Source of the DNA: Chara braunii
Taxonomy: Eukaryota > Streptophyta > Charophyceae > Charales > Characeae
DNA length: 34,764 nt
Direction of reading: 5' to 3'
NCBI GenBank assembly: GCA_003427395.1
Contig: BFEA01000031.1
Location: 2,152,308-2,187,071 of the forward strand
The notes beneath the pieces are model-generated. The model ran no database searches. It had not been told where the DNA came from and was given only the letters and a program-made list of their open reading frames with translations. This document shows, one piece after another, positions 21,369 to 30,640 of this stretch. How positions within the stretch are numbered: the first letter of the stretch is position 1; each line of letters opens with the position of its first letter. A program made the position numbers and the translations under genes.

Positions 21369-21866
21369 GGTAATTGCATGTAGCAGCCTTGCATTCTGCC
21401 ATCACAACTCGTAATTTTTGTTTTTCGTTTTGTTTTTTCTTCCAAAGGGGAGATGTCCTTGAGGTATCATTATTGAGGTTTTCACTGGGCAGTGGTTTCA
21501 CAGGTTTCATGTCTTTGCATTTCTGGTCACCAGGGGGTTGGTTCCCTGCAGGGTTCAGACCCTGTAAGCGAAACTGGATAATGCTCCCAGATGGTTATGT
21601 TCCGGGTAGACTGTGTCGAGGATCTCTTTGCAATGAATGGACCGAGTCCTTTTTCTTTTCTTTTTTTTCTTTTTAATCGTCATTGAGCTGACCAGCCCCA
21701 GGCAATTTAGAAATATTTGGTTTTAGTCATCTAGTTCCATCATCTGGATTCGAACGCTGACTTGTATTCTAACAGTTCATCGGTGTACCCGCGGAGCTTG
21801 GCTCTTGGGTGCACAACTCGTTATCGGATAAAATCTGCCACGGAAAATATGCCATTACCTTTGAGT

Positions 21867-22380
21867 GTGCGTATTCTGGTTACCAGCTTCTGGAAATGTG
21901 GAGTTTTAGCAGTCTGGCCTTTTTTTTTTTTTTTTTTTTTTTTTTAGCTTGATGTGCAGTGTTTTTACAAAATGTACTGCGAAAAACTATGCGGCGACAG
22001 GTATTTTAAAACTGTATACGATTTTGAGGGAAGGGGAGAATGAAGGTATGTGTACCGTGTTTCGTGTTTTTTGTTGTATTTTTGTGTTTATTTGTGATTG
22101 ACCTGTCTGTACAGATCAGATGGAGGGATGAGATCAAGATGTCCTTCAGTTTTCATATTCCGGTTACCAGCTTCTGGAAATGTTGAGTTTTAGGTTTTTA
22201 GCATTTTGAGGTATTTTGTGATCAGATTGTTCAGTACTTTTTACAAGATGTATTCCGAAGAAGTTTCGGCGGACATGTATCCTAAAAATCGAGAACGAGT
22301 TTTGAGGTATTTTGTGTTGATCTGTGATTGACCTGTCTGTACAGACCAGATTGAGGGATCAGATCTCAAGATGTCATATC
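21867..22380. repeat. Diverged tandem duplication, period about 290 bp
   Basis: GGTTACCAGCTTCTGGAAATG occurs at 21878 and, with one flanking change, at 22165. Both copies are followed by a TTTTACAA.ATGTA block, a GCGGCGACA/GGCGGACAT block and GTGATTGACCTGTCTGTACAGA (about 22095 and 22325). The duplication sits in intron 3 before the large exon. The remainder of intron 3, 19838-20305, shows nothing else. Confidence 0.7.
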
Positions 22381-22681
22381 CTCATGGGCCCATGGCTGAC
22401 AGGGTCCAGTCTCTGAGCAGTCGCAGTCTTCATGTCTGCTGCTAGCATGGGCTGAGCAAAAGGGGGAGTGAATCATTCAATCGTGTTACAAGTTGCAAGT
22501 TGAAATCTTTCGGTACAGGATGGGTGTCATCTGTTTCTGAGGAATGGAGGTTGCTCAACATGTAGGATATTTTGTTTCTAACATTTCCTTTTCTCAATTG
22601 GCTTGGCTGTTCGGCTTGTTTTGTGTCTCTCTTTCCTCTGTGTTGGTATGCAAATTGCGAATGGGTGCATTTCAACATTAG

Positions 22682-23123
22682 TCTGGTTCTGTGTCAACAC
22701 CGTAGGATCAATCTTGATTGGCTTTACAGTGTCGCTGGCATGTGCATACATCCTCCAGAACATCGATCAGGAGAATGAGTACTCCAAGTTTGAGTTGGGG
22801 TTTATCCTCCTCTCGGCGTACTTCGCATATCTGCTTGCGGAAATTCTCTCATTGTCAGGTATCATGGCACTCTTCTTCTGCGGCATCTGCAATGCCCACT
22901 ATGGTTATTACAATATCTCGCAAGTGTCCAAGACTACGACGAGGTTCGCATTCGAGGCTCTTGCCTTTCTGGCAGAGATCTTCCTGTTCGCATACCTTGG
23001 GATGCAAGTCGTGGTGTTGCGGCATGTAGTTGACAAGGGGTTAATGATAGCGGCAATTCCTTTGTGTCTCCTTTCGAGGGCAGTGAATATCTTCCCTCTT
23101 GCTTACATTGCAAACAAAGGAAG
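22682..23123 (+). CDS. NHE/NHX exchanger, large transmembrane exon
   Basis: The acceptor TTAG ends at 22681 and the donor GTATGT starts at 23124. The exon encodes residues 117-263 and the first two bases of codon 264. Visible elements in order are a hydrophobic helix (118-140), the segment FAYLLAE (163-169), SGIMALFFCGI (175-185), AHYGYYNIS (188-196), FLAEIFLFAYLG (212-223) and RAVNIFPLAY (249-258). All correspond to conserved transmembrane segments of NHE6/NHE8 and NHX5/6 proteins. The acidic FLAE site is the conserved glutamate region of this family. There are no stops or frameshifts. Confidence 0.92.
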
Positions 23124-24976
23124 GTATGTGTGCGTTCTGCTCTTCTTGGTTGCCTTGTTGTTTTGATTTTTCACACCCTATCTATTGTTGCATGTTAACT
23201 TTTATGTAGAATGGTCAAGCCAAACAGGTTACTTATCTAATCCCCACGCGCCCCAAAATTTTCAGCTCAGCACCTTAGGGGGTCGTGGACTTCGTAATTG
23301 GATATGGACACCACAACCAAGAGGCCTAAAAAGATATGCTCATGGGATGTCATTGCCCAAACTCTATAGATCTTGCATAGTATTGCGCTTGACAGCAGAA
23401 AGTTATGGGTTCACGTTTCAGCTCGTGCAGGCAGAGCGTTTTCTGTTTGTTTTTTTCAATGTACGGTGGTTCATCAGTGCAAAAGTATCTTGCCTGGCTG
23501 TCTGTCCAGATACATGTAGTGGAGGAAGGTCCGTTCTTGGGCTTGCACCTCGGACAGCACTGCTACTCTGGTTTCACGAAACCCAAACCCATGACTTTCT
23601 GCCCAGAGCGCAAGGACGTTGAAGGAAAATATAAACTCAGCAAGCCACTGCTGAAACATCGTCCTGGCTCAGAGTGGACGAGGAGCGTAGGGACCTGCTA
23701 ATAATGTCTGGTCCATGGTCCATTGGACCACATGTTGCTAAAATGAGAAGCTGGGGCCTACTGGAACCTTCATCTCAAACGAAGAATGTCCGATGGTTCG
23801 CCTCTGCTGATCTGCTAAAATCAGCGGCAGAGATCCTCCTCCCAGTTTTTTCACCAAGTGGGGCCCAAAAGGCCCTGTTTGTTTTTGTAAGGGAGGCAAC
23901 AGCCTCCCGGGGTCAGGGGAATCGCGCAGATGCCTGTGACTCCCCGGTGCCCCCCCCCCCCCAAGCACGATGCGCTGGGTTGAACCGGGGGCCTGCCGCC
24001 CGGGGAGGGCTCTCCGGTCCATCCGGGGACCAGCACTGGTTGACAGTGCCCCAACCTCCGACAGCACAGCATGGAGAGTAGCCCTCAGCGCATGAAGCCT
24101 GTCTTCAGTGCTGTCATTCGTAAGTCCACTCGGCCACCAGTTATGCCCGCCGTCCTCCGGATCCTGAAGCAAGCTGCGTTGCCCAAAATAGCACAGTTCA
24201 GTTTCCCCGACTATCCAGACCACACGAATCGTGAAAAGAACCCATCCTAAGTCAACCAGACACTATTTTTAGACTACCCCAAGGACTACGAGACCCAACC
24301 TAGACCTGACCGAACCAAAGCGGCCTACAGTACCAAAAGGCAGTAGTACCAGTCAGTCCATAGCACAGGCCAGTTAGAGCCTGGAAGTCAGCTTTTAACA
24401 AATATGTTCTCGTAGGGACATGCCGATAGCGGACACAGATTAGGCCTCTAAGGTCAAAGAAATTACAGAACTAACACTACTACGTGTTACAGCTCGCTGC
24501 AAATCTGCAAGGTCATTCCACAGGTGTAACTCTTTTGTCTGGAGGGCAGTTAATCCCTTCAAGCGAGGGCAATCAATGCTGCTCCTCCCCTCAGTTTCAC
24601 CTTGGCTCCTGTACGACATGTACGAGGTTCGCTTGACCCCGTTTCCAGCTGGTGCTGCTGCGCACCAATAGATTGGAGCTGTCTTTGAGTGCAGGCCTAT
24701 TATTGGGGTCTGCTCTTATCAACCCCAATAATGGGTTTCCCGGACATGTTTTTGGGAAGAAAAAAACAAAAACAATAACAGCCCTGACCTGGCAGGATAC
24801 CCCACTGGGTGTCGCATTGGCCTTGCGGTTGCAAGTGACCCAGTCCCTTCTTTAATAGGTTTCCTGATGGCAGGCCTGGTGAAATTCCCCACTGTTCCAG
24901 CTACCAGCCGTACTGTTGCTGCCAGCCCATCTACTCTGGACACTCTGCAAAAATGTGTCTTGCATGCTATGGTTAA

Positions 24977-25138
24977 TTTGCTGCTGCATCTGCTACCAGC
25001 TTTGCTGTTGCTATATGATCAGCACTTCCTTCTACACCCTTCACGCATGAGCAGGTATTTGCTGCTGCATCTGCTACCAGCTTTTCTGTTGCCCTATGCT
25101 CAGCACTTCCTTCTACATCCTTCATGCGCGCGCGCTCT
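24977..25138 (+). repeat. 81-bp tandem duplication in intron 4
   Basis: TTTGCTGCTGCATCTGCTAC starts at 24977 and again at 25058, and similarity continues through CAGCACTTCCTTCTACA. The period of 81 bp is divisible by three, but no gene is evident. The rest of intron 4 (23124-24976 and 25139-26510) contains GC-rich, low-complexity stretches and a C run at 23949-23962 with no supported gene. Confidence 0.8.
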
Positions 25139-26149
25139 GTGCGTGTGTGATGTACACGGCTTGATTGCCCACCGTTCTCTGTCATTGCTTTGCCAATTGG
25201 CAGCATGACCAAGGTCCGTCCCACTACTGTTTTCTGTCAAATTATCATCTTGGGCTTGACGCTCATCTGTGTCAGAAGAAATCGACTTAGGTGTGCTAGC
25301 AGCGACAGTTGGGTCGACGGTGGGCCTTGTGCGAGCTTTTCCTGGACTGTGCCTGCTTTTTCCTTGCTTGACGGTGTAGAGCTAGTGGCCGAGCCAGCTC
25401 GGAGCAGGCTCGGCGGGGAGCTTTTCCCAGGCCAGATCTGCTATTGCAACACCTGCTTCTTCATCTAAGGTTGCAGAGAAAGCATGATGAGGACCTCCTT
25501 CCGTAACTGGATTGTTCATTTACCGCTAATCAGAGTGCAGCTAAAGAGAAAGAGCTGCGGGGTCATGAATGTTCAAGGAGTTTTAGAGAGTTCTAGAAGT
25601 AACGACTTGTAGTTCTCACCAGGGTTTTCTGTAGAAGGCCTTTGCACAGCGTATGAGGGTCTTATCACGAAGATACAGGTTTGATGTGGACAGTTCTCTC
25701 ACTGGCCTTTTCTTTTTTGTTAGTATGAAGATCTCAGATGACTGCTGAATTGTTGTGCAAAGAATTTGCTGGAGCCGATAACTTCATTTTGCTCAGCAAA
25801 TTTCTGTCGCAGCCAATGCAACCACGTCCTCCTTTTTTCATCCCCCGGTGACGTCAGCTTGCTGGTAAGACACCAGAGAGACCTCCCTCAATAGTCGTCG
25901 TGTTGAAACTGGCACCGGTCATAAAAAATGAACGAAGTTTCCCGTGTGGAACGTTGCCTGATGGTGCACAAAAGAGTGTGGGAGTGCTGCTAGATCTGAA
26001 AGAAGTCTCAATCCATCTGAAAGGCAAACTGGAGCAGCTGTCTGGTCGATCTAATAGTGTTGGTCTCCTATCTATTAGGATTGGCATGTTGCAGATGGTG
26101 GTGGGGTCTTTTGTTGATAAATAAAACTCTTTCTATGGTGAAATTCGAT

Positions 26150-26642
26150 GTTCTCAGGCTATGCTGCTGACCTTCACTTTCAAGAATGGACGTGGGTGCT
26201 GTTTGGTTAAATCGGCCTTCACTTTCAAGAATGGAATGTGTGTGCGTGCTGTTTGGTTCTAAGTTCTTCAATTGGCAAGTGTTCATCTACTTGTCTAGGA
26301 TGTTCCGAATTTCTGCAATTCTCTCTGTGTGCTCGTATATAAGCAAACTTCACTTTTAAAGAATGAACGCGTATGTGGGTATTGTTCGTTTCTGTATTCT
26401 TGAATTGGCCACTCTTCATCTTATGCATCTTCTGGTTCAGAGTTCGACCAATTGTTTGTGCCAAACTGTTATTGCCAGACTGTTTGTAAGACACTGGTTG
26501 TCCCGAACTGTGCGTGCTTAACCTATCTGTGCTAACCTGTTTGTGATACACCTGTGTGCGTTAACCTGTTGTGATAGACCTGTTTGTGCTTACCTGTTTG
26601 TGATAGACCTGTTTGTGCTTACCTGTTTGTGCGAAACTGTTG
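26150..26642 (+). repeat. Short tandem repeats before the last acceptor
   Basis: CTTCACTTTCAAGAATGGA is repeated at 26171 and 26216, each followed by GTGCTGTTTGGTT. Nearer the exon, at about 26512-26640, units of AACCTGTTTGTG and GATAGACCTGTTTGTGCTTA recur four or five times. The second array abuts the acceptor region of the terminal exon and supplies much of its pyrimidine-rich context. Confidence 0.7.
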
Positions 26643-26658
26643 TGCTTGCGACGTGCAG

Positions 26659-27259
26659 AGTTCGACCAATCACAATGGAGATGAAGCTGATGATGTGGCT
26701 TTGTGGCCTCAGGGGAGCAGTTTCTTATGCGTTGGCCGTCAACATGCCAACAGACAATCGTGCAATTGAGACCACGACGCTGTTCATTGTTGTGTTTACG
26801 ACTCTTGTTTTTGGCTGTGCGACTGCACCTACAATGCGTTATCTGCATCTTGTTCCAAGCACGTCTGCAACGGCAGGCTTTACCAGCTTGGATGCTTTGC
26901 TGGACAGGGGAGCTGGAGACTGGGGGTTGAGTGGTCCGAATGACGACTCCGGATGGGGTCCGCCTTCAGGCCCGCATAGGCTGTTCAAGTGGATGGATGA
27001 CAATTATCTGAAGCCTGTCTTTGGAGGCCGCAGAGACAGGGAAGATCAAATCCCTTTTATACGGGATGCGCAACGTTCCAGTAGTGTAGAAAGCCTGGGC
27101 ATCGGGGCAGAGAATGGAGAGGGAGGTCTTGTGCTCGGCGATAATGCCAATGGGCTGAGTGACGATGAGGAATTCAGAAGATCGCCAGAGCTTAGAAGTT
27201 ATGAACTTCTAAATGCCGCGGATGATATGGTGGTCAGGCAAGGGGGACCTGTAAGATGA
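26659..27259 (+). CDS. NHE/NHX exchanger, terminal exon
   Basis: The acceptor is GTGCAG ending at 26658; the first base completes an Arg codon. The exon encodes residues 265-463 and stops with TGA at 27257-27259. It contains GLRGAVSYAL (280-289), the conserved NHE signature in a late transmembrane segment, then a final hydrophobic helix (304-318). The cytoplasmic tail follows. FKWMDDNYLKP (373-383) resembles the tail motif of NHE6/NHE8 (aromatic, acidic, then NYL-P). The last 75 residues are acidic and low in hydrophobics, with possible phosphorylatable serine clusters. No canonical AATAAA is seen close downstream. Confidence 0.92.
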
Positions 27260-28354
27260 CTCTAGTCTTTAGATTCCTGTTCCCCTCCTTGGCCCCCCTG
27301 CCCCCTCCTCCTTTTGGGTCTACACATTGTAGTTGTTGGTAAGTTGCTAAGTTTGTGTTTTTTAGTTGTATCCGGATATCCCTTTGCACAGCAGCTGCTT
27401 GCCCTTGTTTCCTCTTCTCTACCATTGATGCCTCCATGATGTTATGTCAATTCTTTTGCGTCAGATTTTTCAATGTATGCCTGCTTGTTTTATTTATTGC
27501 CAATCCTCGATCCTGAATACAAGTTCTGTGAGAGTAACGACAATGTCTGAGCATTGGTAGACTCTTTCGCGTAAAGGATGTGCACCATGTTCCGAATGAT
27601 TGCAGTACATGTCAGCTTTCTTCTCGCTTGGTGAGTGCATAATCATCGATGCTATGGGTTTCTTCTGTTTTGTCTTTCCTTTGTGTATGTGCATGTGTAT
27701 GTGGAATGTGTATCTGTATGTGTATGTGTGTATATGTGTGTATATGTGTATGTGTGTATGTGTGTATATGTGTATGTGTGTATATGTGTATGTATGTGTG
27801 TGTATGTGTGTGTGTGTCTGCATCTCGCTACATGGCCCCTCTTTGCAGAAGGATGGACGGATGGATGCTAGATGGTAGATACCTGACATTCAGTTCTCCA
27901 TTTTCGCTTAGACGATTTGCTGCTGAATTTTGCAGCATATTTGTCATCAATTTTCCAGCGTGCTGCTTGAGGAAGCATGAGCTGGCTTGTTCACTGGAGC
28001 CAATGTTGGATGAATGAATCGAGTCCTGAATGTCCTTTCAAGTTTGCTTTCGACAGGTGTTGTGTGTGAAGTATTAACTGCCAGGAAACTGGTCATCGGA
28101 TGAAATGGGTGATTCCTTTTCTTCGTTTAGTGTACAATCTTACAAAGCGTGTATTTGCTGTACACACTTCGTTTACTGTACAAAGCGTCGATGCTGTACA
28201 CAAACTTGTAGCTCCGACAAATTGCTTTTGCTTAAATTTTTCGAGATATATTTTTATCCGGAGATGTGTTTTTATCCGCCATGTATGTGTTTCTGAAGCA
28301 GTGCTAGGTTCTTGTGCCATCAAATTGCCACTGCATCCTTGTGTAACGTTCGCA
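27260..28354 (+). other. 3' flank/UTR of the exchanger gene with (GTGTAT)n microsatellite
   Basis: The region directly after the stop is pyrimidine-rich with no good frame. A TGTGTA/TGTATG microsatellite spans about 27682-27822. TGTAA-type and TTTATTTATT words at 27487-27500 could serve in 3' end formation, but no canonical AATAAA is present, so the transcript end cannot be placed. Nothing else is recognised up to the start of the mitochondrial-like block. Confidence 0.6.
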
Positions 28355-28435
28355 TACGGGGGGAGAACCAGAAATGGGAGAACATGAACGTTAAAAATAA
28401 TTAAATAATTAAGTAATAGTAATTAAATTCAATTA

Positions 28436-28540
28436 GAGGGCAATCCGCAGGAAACCAACATATGTCTGTGTAGGATCCTCGGAGACTTTACGTGGAGCTA
28501 CTACTAATTAATAATATAAAAGAAAGACCAATGACTTGTG
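28436..28540 (+). ncRNA. Group I intron core fragment (candidate)
   Basis: AATCCGCAGGAAACC at 28442-28456 resembles the conserved Q element, GGATCCTCGGAGACT at 28473-28487 with ACGTGGAG resembles the R/P7 region, and AAGAAAGACCAATGACT could be the S element. The spacing and order fit the catalytic core of a group I intron like those in mitochondrial genes. No exon could be assigned to it. The identification comes from motif recognition without a folded model. Confidence 0.5.
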
Positions 28541-28759
28541 AGTATATGTACGATAGATACCTTTGTTTGTATGTCGTGTCACAAAATAGCTGACAGATCT
28601 AATATGGAGACTTGAAGGATAAGAAAGATAATTAATAAAGCGCCCATTGGAACTGTTTGTAAGAAACCATTCTAACTAAAGATGTAAATAAAGATACGTA
28701 TAGTGCTGGAAAAGTGAAAATAAGGGCTCAACCATACATACCGCTCTTTGTTTCTAGTG

Positions 28760-28843
28760 TACGGCTAGCGGGACTTGAGCCCACAAGGCGGAAGTGCCGC
28801 CACATCCTAAGTGTGGTGCGTAAACCAATTTCGCCATAGCCGT
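28760..28843 (-). tRNA. trnL: tRNA-Leu(UAG)
   Basis: This 84-nt class II tRNA has a perfect 7-bp acceptor stem (ACGGCTA with TAGCCGT), a discriminator A, the D-arm GGCGAAATTGG, a CTTAGGA loop giving anticodon UAG, a long variable arm and the T-arm GGGCTCAAGTCCC. It appears structurally intact, unlike several neighbours. Confidence 0.88.
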
Positions 28844-28917
28844 TTCTTTCTGGAAAATGTATACAAGTTAGTTGCCTGAAAGGAGTATAAGCATGTCTAC
28901 CCCACTTCGTGGCCTTA

Positions 28918-28983
28918 TGGGTATACCAGGATTTGAACCTGTGACCATTAGGTTAAAAGCCCAATGCTCTACCAACTACACCC
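28918..28983 (-). tRNA. trnK: tRNA-Lys(UUU), shortened D-arm
   Basis: The acceptor pair GGGTGTA/TATACCC, the anticodon loop CTTTTAA (UUU) and the T-arm ACAGGTTCAAATCCTGG are present. The gene is only 66 nt because about seven bases of the D-arm are missing between GGGTGTA and GTTGGTAGAGC. It is probably non-functional. Confidence 0.8.
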
Positions 28984-28994
28984 AGAATCCAGAT

Positions 28995-29068
28995 AGGTGT
29001 AGTAGGATTTGAACCTACAATATCACCGTTATGAGCGGTGCGTTTGATTGATTTCATGCTAATACGCC
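28995..29068 (-). tRNA. tRNA-like with CAU anticodon (Met or Ile), degenerate
   Basis: The anticodon stem-loop CACCG-CTCATAA-CGGTG and T-arm GTAGGTTCAAATCCTAC are well formed. The 5' acceptor (GGCGTAT) mismatches the 3' strand at two positions and the D-arm is unclear. CAU can mark Met or lysidine-modified Ile, and these cannot be separated here. Confidence 0.65.
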
Positions 29069-29214
29069 AGTACTCACCCAATTTCATTTCAATTGAGGAT
29101 CTAGTTAGTTCCTACGGCGAGCGGCTCGACTGACTCCTAGTCGTATTGGATCTGGCATATGAAGATGGAAAGCGTAGACGTATGACGCCGCCTTCGGCCT
29201 ACGAGGTGAGATAA

Positions 29215-29360
29215 AGGTATAGTCTAACCTCTAGTGAAAACTAGAGATGATTGGAAAGGCCAATCAAACTCGGAGATAGCTGGTTTTCCGCAAAATCTAC
29301 CGGGGTAGAATGTGTGATCTTTATTGCAAGAGGTAACTCGATGGGCTAGGGTGGCCCAAA
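29215..29360 (+). rRNA. rrnL: Mitochondrial large-subunit rRNA fragment
   Basis: CCAATCAAACTCGGAGATAG followed by CTGGTTTTCCGC and, later, GATGGGCTAGGGTGGCCC match the conserved domain II region of bacterial-type 23S/26S rRNA (helix region around GGAGATAGCTGGTT). The fragment is about 145 nt, abuts a truncated tRNA-Val, and has lost its neighbours on both sides. The stretch 29069-29214 before it is unassigned. Confidence 0.75.
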
Positions 29361-29417
29361 GCTAGAATGCCTCGTTTACACCGAGAGAGCCAGCGGTTCA
29401 AGTCCGTTATTACCCTG
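29361..29417 (+). tRNA. trnV: tRNA-Val(UAC), 5' truncated
   Basis: The anticodon arm CCTCGTTTACACCGAG has anticodon UAC, and the T-arm AGCGGTTCAAGTCCGTT and a 3' acceptor strand are present. The 5' acceptor and D-arm are replaced by rRNA-like sequence, so the gene is a 3' fragment. Confidence 0.7.
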
Positions 29418-29419
29418 AT

Positions 29420-29493
29420 GGGAAAATAGCTTAGTTGGTTAGAGTGCTGGTCTGTCACGCCAGAAGCCGCAGGTTCAAATCCCATTTTTCTCG
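29420..29493 (+). tRNA. trnD: tRNA-Asp(GUC)
   Basis: This complete cloverleaf of 74 nt has acceptor GGGAAAA pairing with TTTTCTC (one G-U), D-arm AGCTTAGTTGGTTAGAGT, anticodon loop CTGTCAC (GUC) and T-arm GCAGGTTCAAATCCC. The discriminator is G at 29493. It directly precedes tRNA-Ser. Confidence 0.88.
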
Positions 29494-29581
29494 GGAGGTA
29501 TGGCTGAGTGGCTGAAGGCATTGGTTTGCTAAATCAACATACAACAAGATTGTATCATGGGTTCAAATCCCATTTCCTCCN
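29494..29581 (+). tRNA. trnS: tRNA-Ser(GCU)
   Basis: This class II tRNA has acceptor GGAGGTA against TTCCTCC with one mismatch, anticodon loop TTGCTAA (GCU), a long variable arm (ACATACAACAAGATTGTAT) and T-arm ATGGGTTCAAATCCCAT. The discriminator position is the single N at 29581. It is very close to the plant mitochondrial gene. Confidence 0.88.
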
Positions 29582-29588
29582 TTCCGTC

Positions 29589-29641
29589 GGGGGCGTAGTT
29601 CAAGTGATAGAACACATGTTTTGCAAGTATGAAGTTATCGG
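29589..29641 (+). tRNA. tRNA-Ala(UGC)-like, 3' truncated
   Basis: A GGGGGCG acceptor strand, the D-arm AGTTCAAGTGATAGAAC and an anticodon region ATGTTTTGCAAGTAT (UGC) are visible. The T-loop and 3' acceptor are missing because the sequence passes into nad4. Confidence 0.6.
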
Positions 29642-29644
29642 TGC

Positions 29645-29981
29645 TCCATTATTTGACAATCTGAGTGGTCTTATCAAGTGGCCTCTTTTAGGGGCCCTCA
29701 CCATTTTACTTATTCCTAACTCGAAAATATGGTTGATACGAAGTATTGCCTTTTGCACCTCTTTGATCACTTTTTTATACTCTGTTGTTTTGGATACAAT
29801 TTGAGAATTCTACAGCTAAATTCCAATTTGTTGATGGGTTCCTTACTCAAATATCAATTTTTATATAGGTTGAGATGAGATTTCTTTATTCTTTGTGGTG
29901 TTGACTACGTTCTTAATACCTATTTGGCATTTGCATGTTAGTAGGTTGGTTTAGTATTCAAAATTACAAGAAAGTAAAAGA
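29645..29981 (+). pseudogene. nad4: nad4 N-terminal fragment (NADH dehydrogenase subunit 4)
   Basis: Translation gives FDNLSGL, then LLIPNSKIWLIRSIAF and SLITFLYSVVL, matching the start of plant mitochondrial Nad4, a proton-pumping membrane subunit of complex I. A two-base deletion near 29791 shifts the frame; the next frame carries FENSTAKFQFVDGF. A second shift near 29873, with an internal stop, leads to LFFVVLTTFLIPI (about 29885-29923). A third frame has [13 protein letters not shown] up to about 29975. The homology then ends abruptly at inverted cox3 sequence. The fragment covers roughly the first 120 residues of the usual protein of about 490. Confidence 0.88.
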
Positions 29982-30184
29982 ATAGTGGCTAATATGCCAT
30001 AAAGGGCTTGTTGTTTTAAACCAGCTAATATAGCATGATGAGCCCAAGTTACAGCAGCTCCAGATGAAAGAAGAATAAGATTATTTAGAAAGGGGATTCC
30101 CCAAGGATTTAACAGATCAATACCTTTTGAAGGCCAAATAGCCTCGATTTCTACGGTAGGCGCCAGACTTGAATGAAAGAAAGC
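29982..30184 (-). pseudogene. cox3: cox3 internal fragment, inverted copy
   Basis: Antisense reading gives [20 protein letters not shown] followed by [20 protein letters not shown], part of cytochrome c oxidase subunit 3, a membrane subunit of complex IV. The fragment is open over about 67 codons. Its 3' side stops at nad4 (29981) and its 5' side at a group II RT fragment (30193). Bases 29982-30143 are an inverted copy of the + strand cox3 piece with several substitutions, including Leu-Asn-Pro in place of Leu-Asp-Pro. Confidence 0.88.
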
Positions 30185-30192
30185 CCAACGCC

Positions 30193-30342
30193 CTGAACAA
30201 CTCTTCGAACCTTGTGAAGAACAACGAAATCATCGGCGTATATTACGAGGATAGCTCGGTCTTCGGCCGCCTGTTGCTGAGCCCACTCATGCAAAGCATT
30301 CTTCATTTCGTGCAAAGCAATGTTGGCCAGTAAAGGTGAAAT
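30193..30342 (-). pseudogene. Group II intron-encoded reverse transcriptase fragment
   Basis: Fifty uninterrupted codons read [13 protein letters not shown] at the start and [13 protein letters not shown] near the end. SPLLANIxLH and the catalytic YADDFV box are hallmarks of group II intron RT/maturases, with the two metal-binding Asp residues retained. The codon use (GCC, CTC, CGA) is more GC-rich than the surrounding mitochondrial pieces. It begins and ends exactly against cox3 on both sides and represents only RT domains 4-5 of a protein usually over 500 residues. Confidence 0.88.
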
Positions 30343-30640
30343 TGGAGCTATTTGGCCTCCAAAAGGTATTGATGTGTTAGATCCTTGGGTAATCCCCTTT
30401 CTAAATACTCTTATTTTACTTTCATTTGGAGCTGCTGTAACTTGGGCTCATCATCCTATATTAGCTGGTTTAAAACAACAAGCCCTTTATGGCATATTAG
30501 CCACTATTCTTCTAGCTTTAGTTTTTACTGCATTTCAAGGAATGGAATATGTAGTAGCTCCTTTTACCATTTTTGATGTGATATATGGCTCTACATTCTT
30601 TTTAGCTTGTGGATTCCATGGCTTTCATGTCATCGTAGGA
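30338..30640 (+). pseudogene. cox3: cox3 internal fragment, direct copy
   Basis: The frame [17 protein letters not shown], then [49 protein letters not shown] is the central part of Cox3. It lacks the N-terminal helices and everything after the FHGFHV segment. Substitutions at normally constant sites ([10 protein letters not shown] where plants have YQAPFTISDS, HHPILAG for HHAILAG) indicate relaxed constraint, RNA-editing-related differences, or both. It starts directly against the RT fragment and runs in frame into a LAGLIDADG-like sequence. Confidence 0.88.

Larger units (their letters stand above)
2471..27259 (+). other. Gene model: NHE/NHX-type cation/proton exchanger, 3' five exons
   Basis: Five exons (2471-2678, 4832-4920, 19786-19837, 22682-23123, 26659-27259) join with consistent phases (1, 0, 1, 2) and GT..AG borders to give 1392 nt, or 463 residues and a stop. 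The protein belongs to the monovalent cation:proton antiporter family (Na_H_Exchanger domain). It exchanges Na+ or K+ for H+ across a membrane. Similarity in motif spacing and in the C-terminal tail is to the organellar NHE6/NHE8 and plant NHX5/NHX6 type rather than the vacuolar NHX1 type, so a Golgi or endosomal location is inferred. The N-terminal membrane segments lie upstream of the window. Intron 2 contains assembly artefacts, but exon order and strand are consistent throughout. Confidence 0.9.

Noticed and set aside
23738-24223. A 161-codon - strand frame in intron 4
   Set aside because: It lies in GC-rich, low-complexity sequence with a C run, matches no family I know, and is antisense to the intron of a well-supported gene.
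27600-28017. Cys/Val/Met-rich membrane-like protein
   Set aside because: Most of it is the TGTGTA microsatellite translated.
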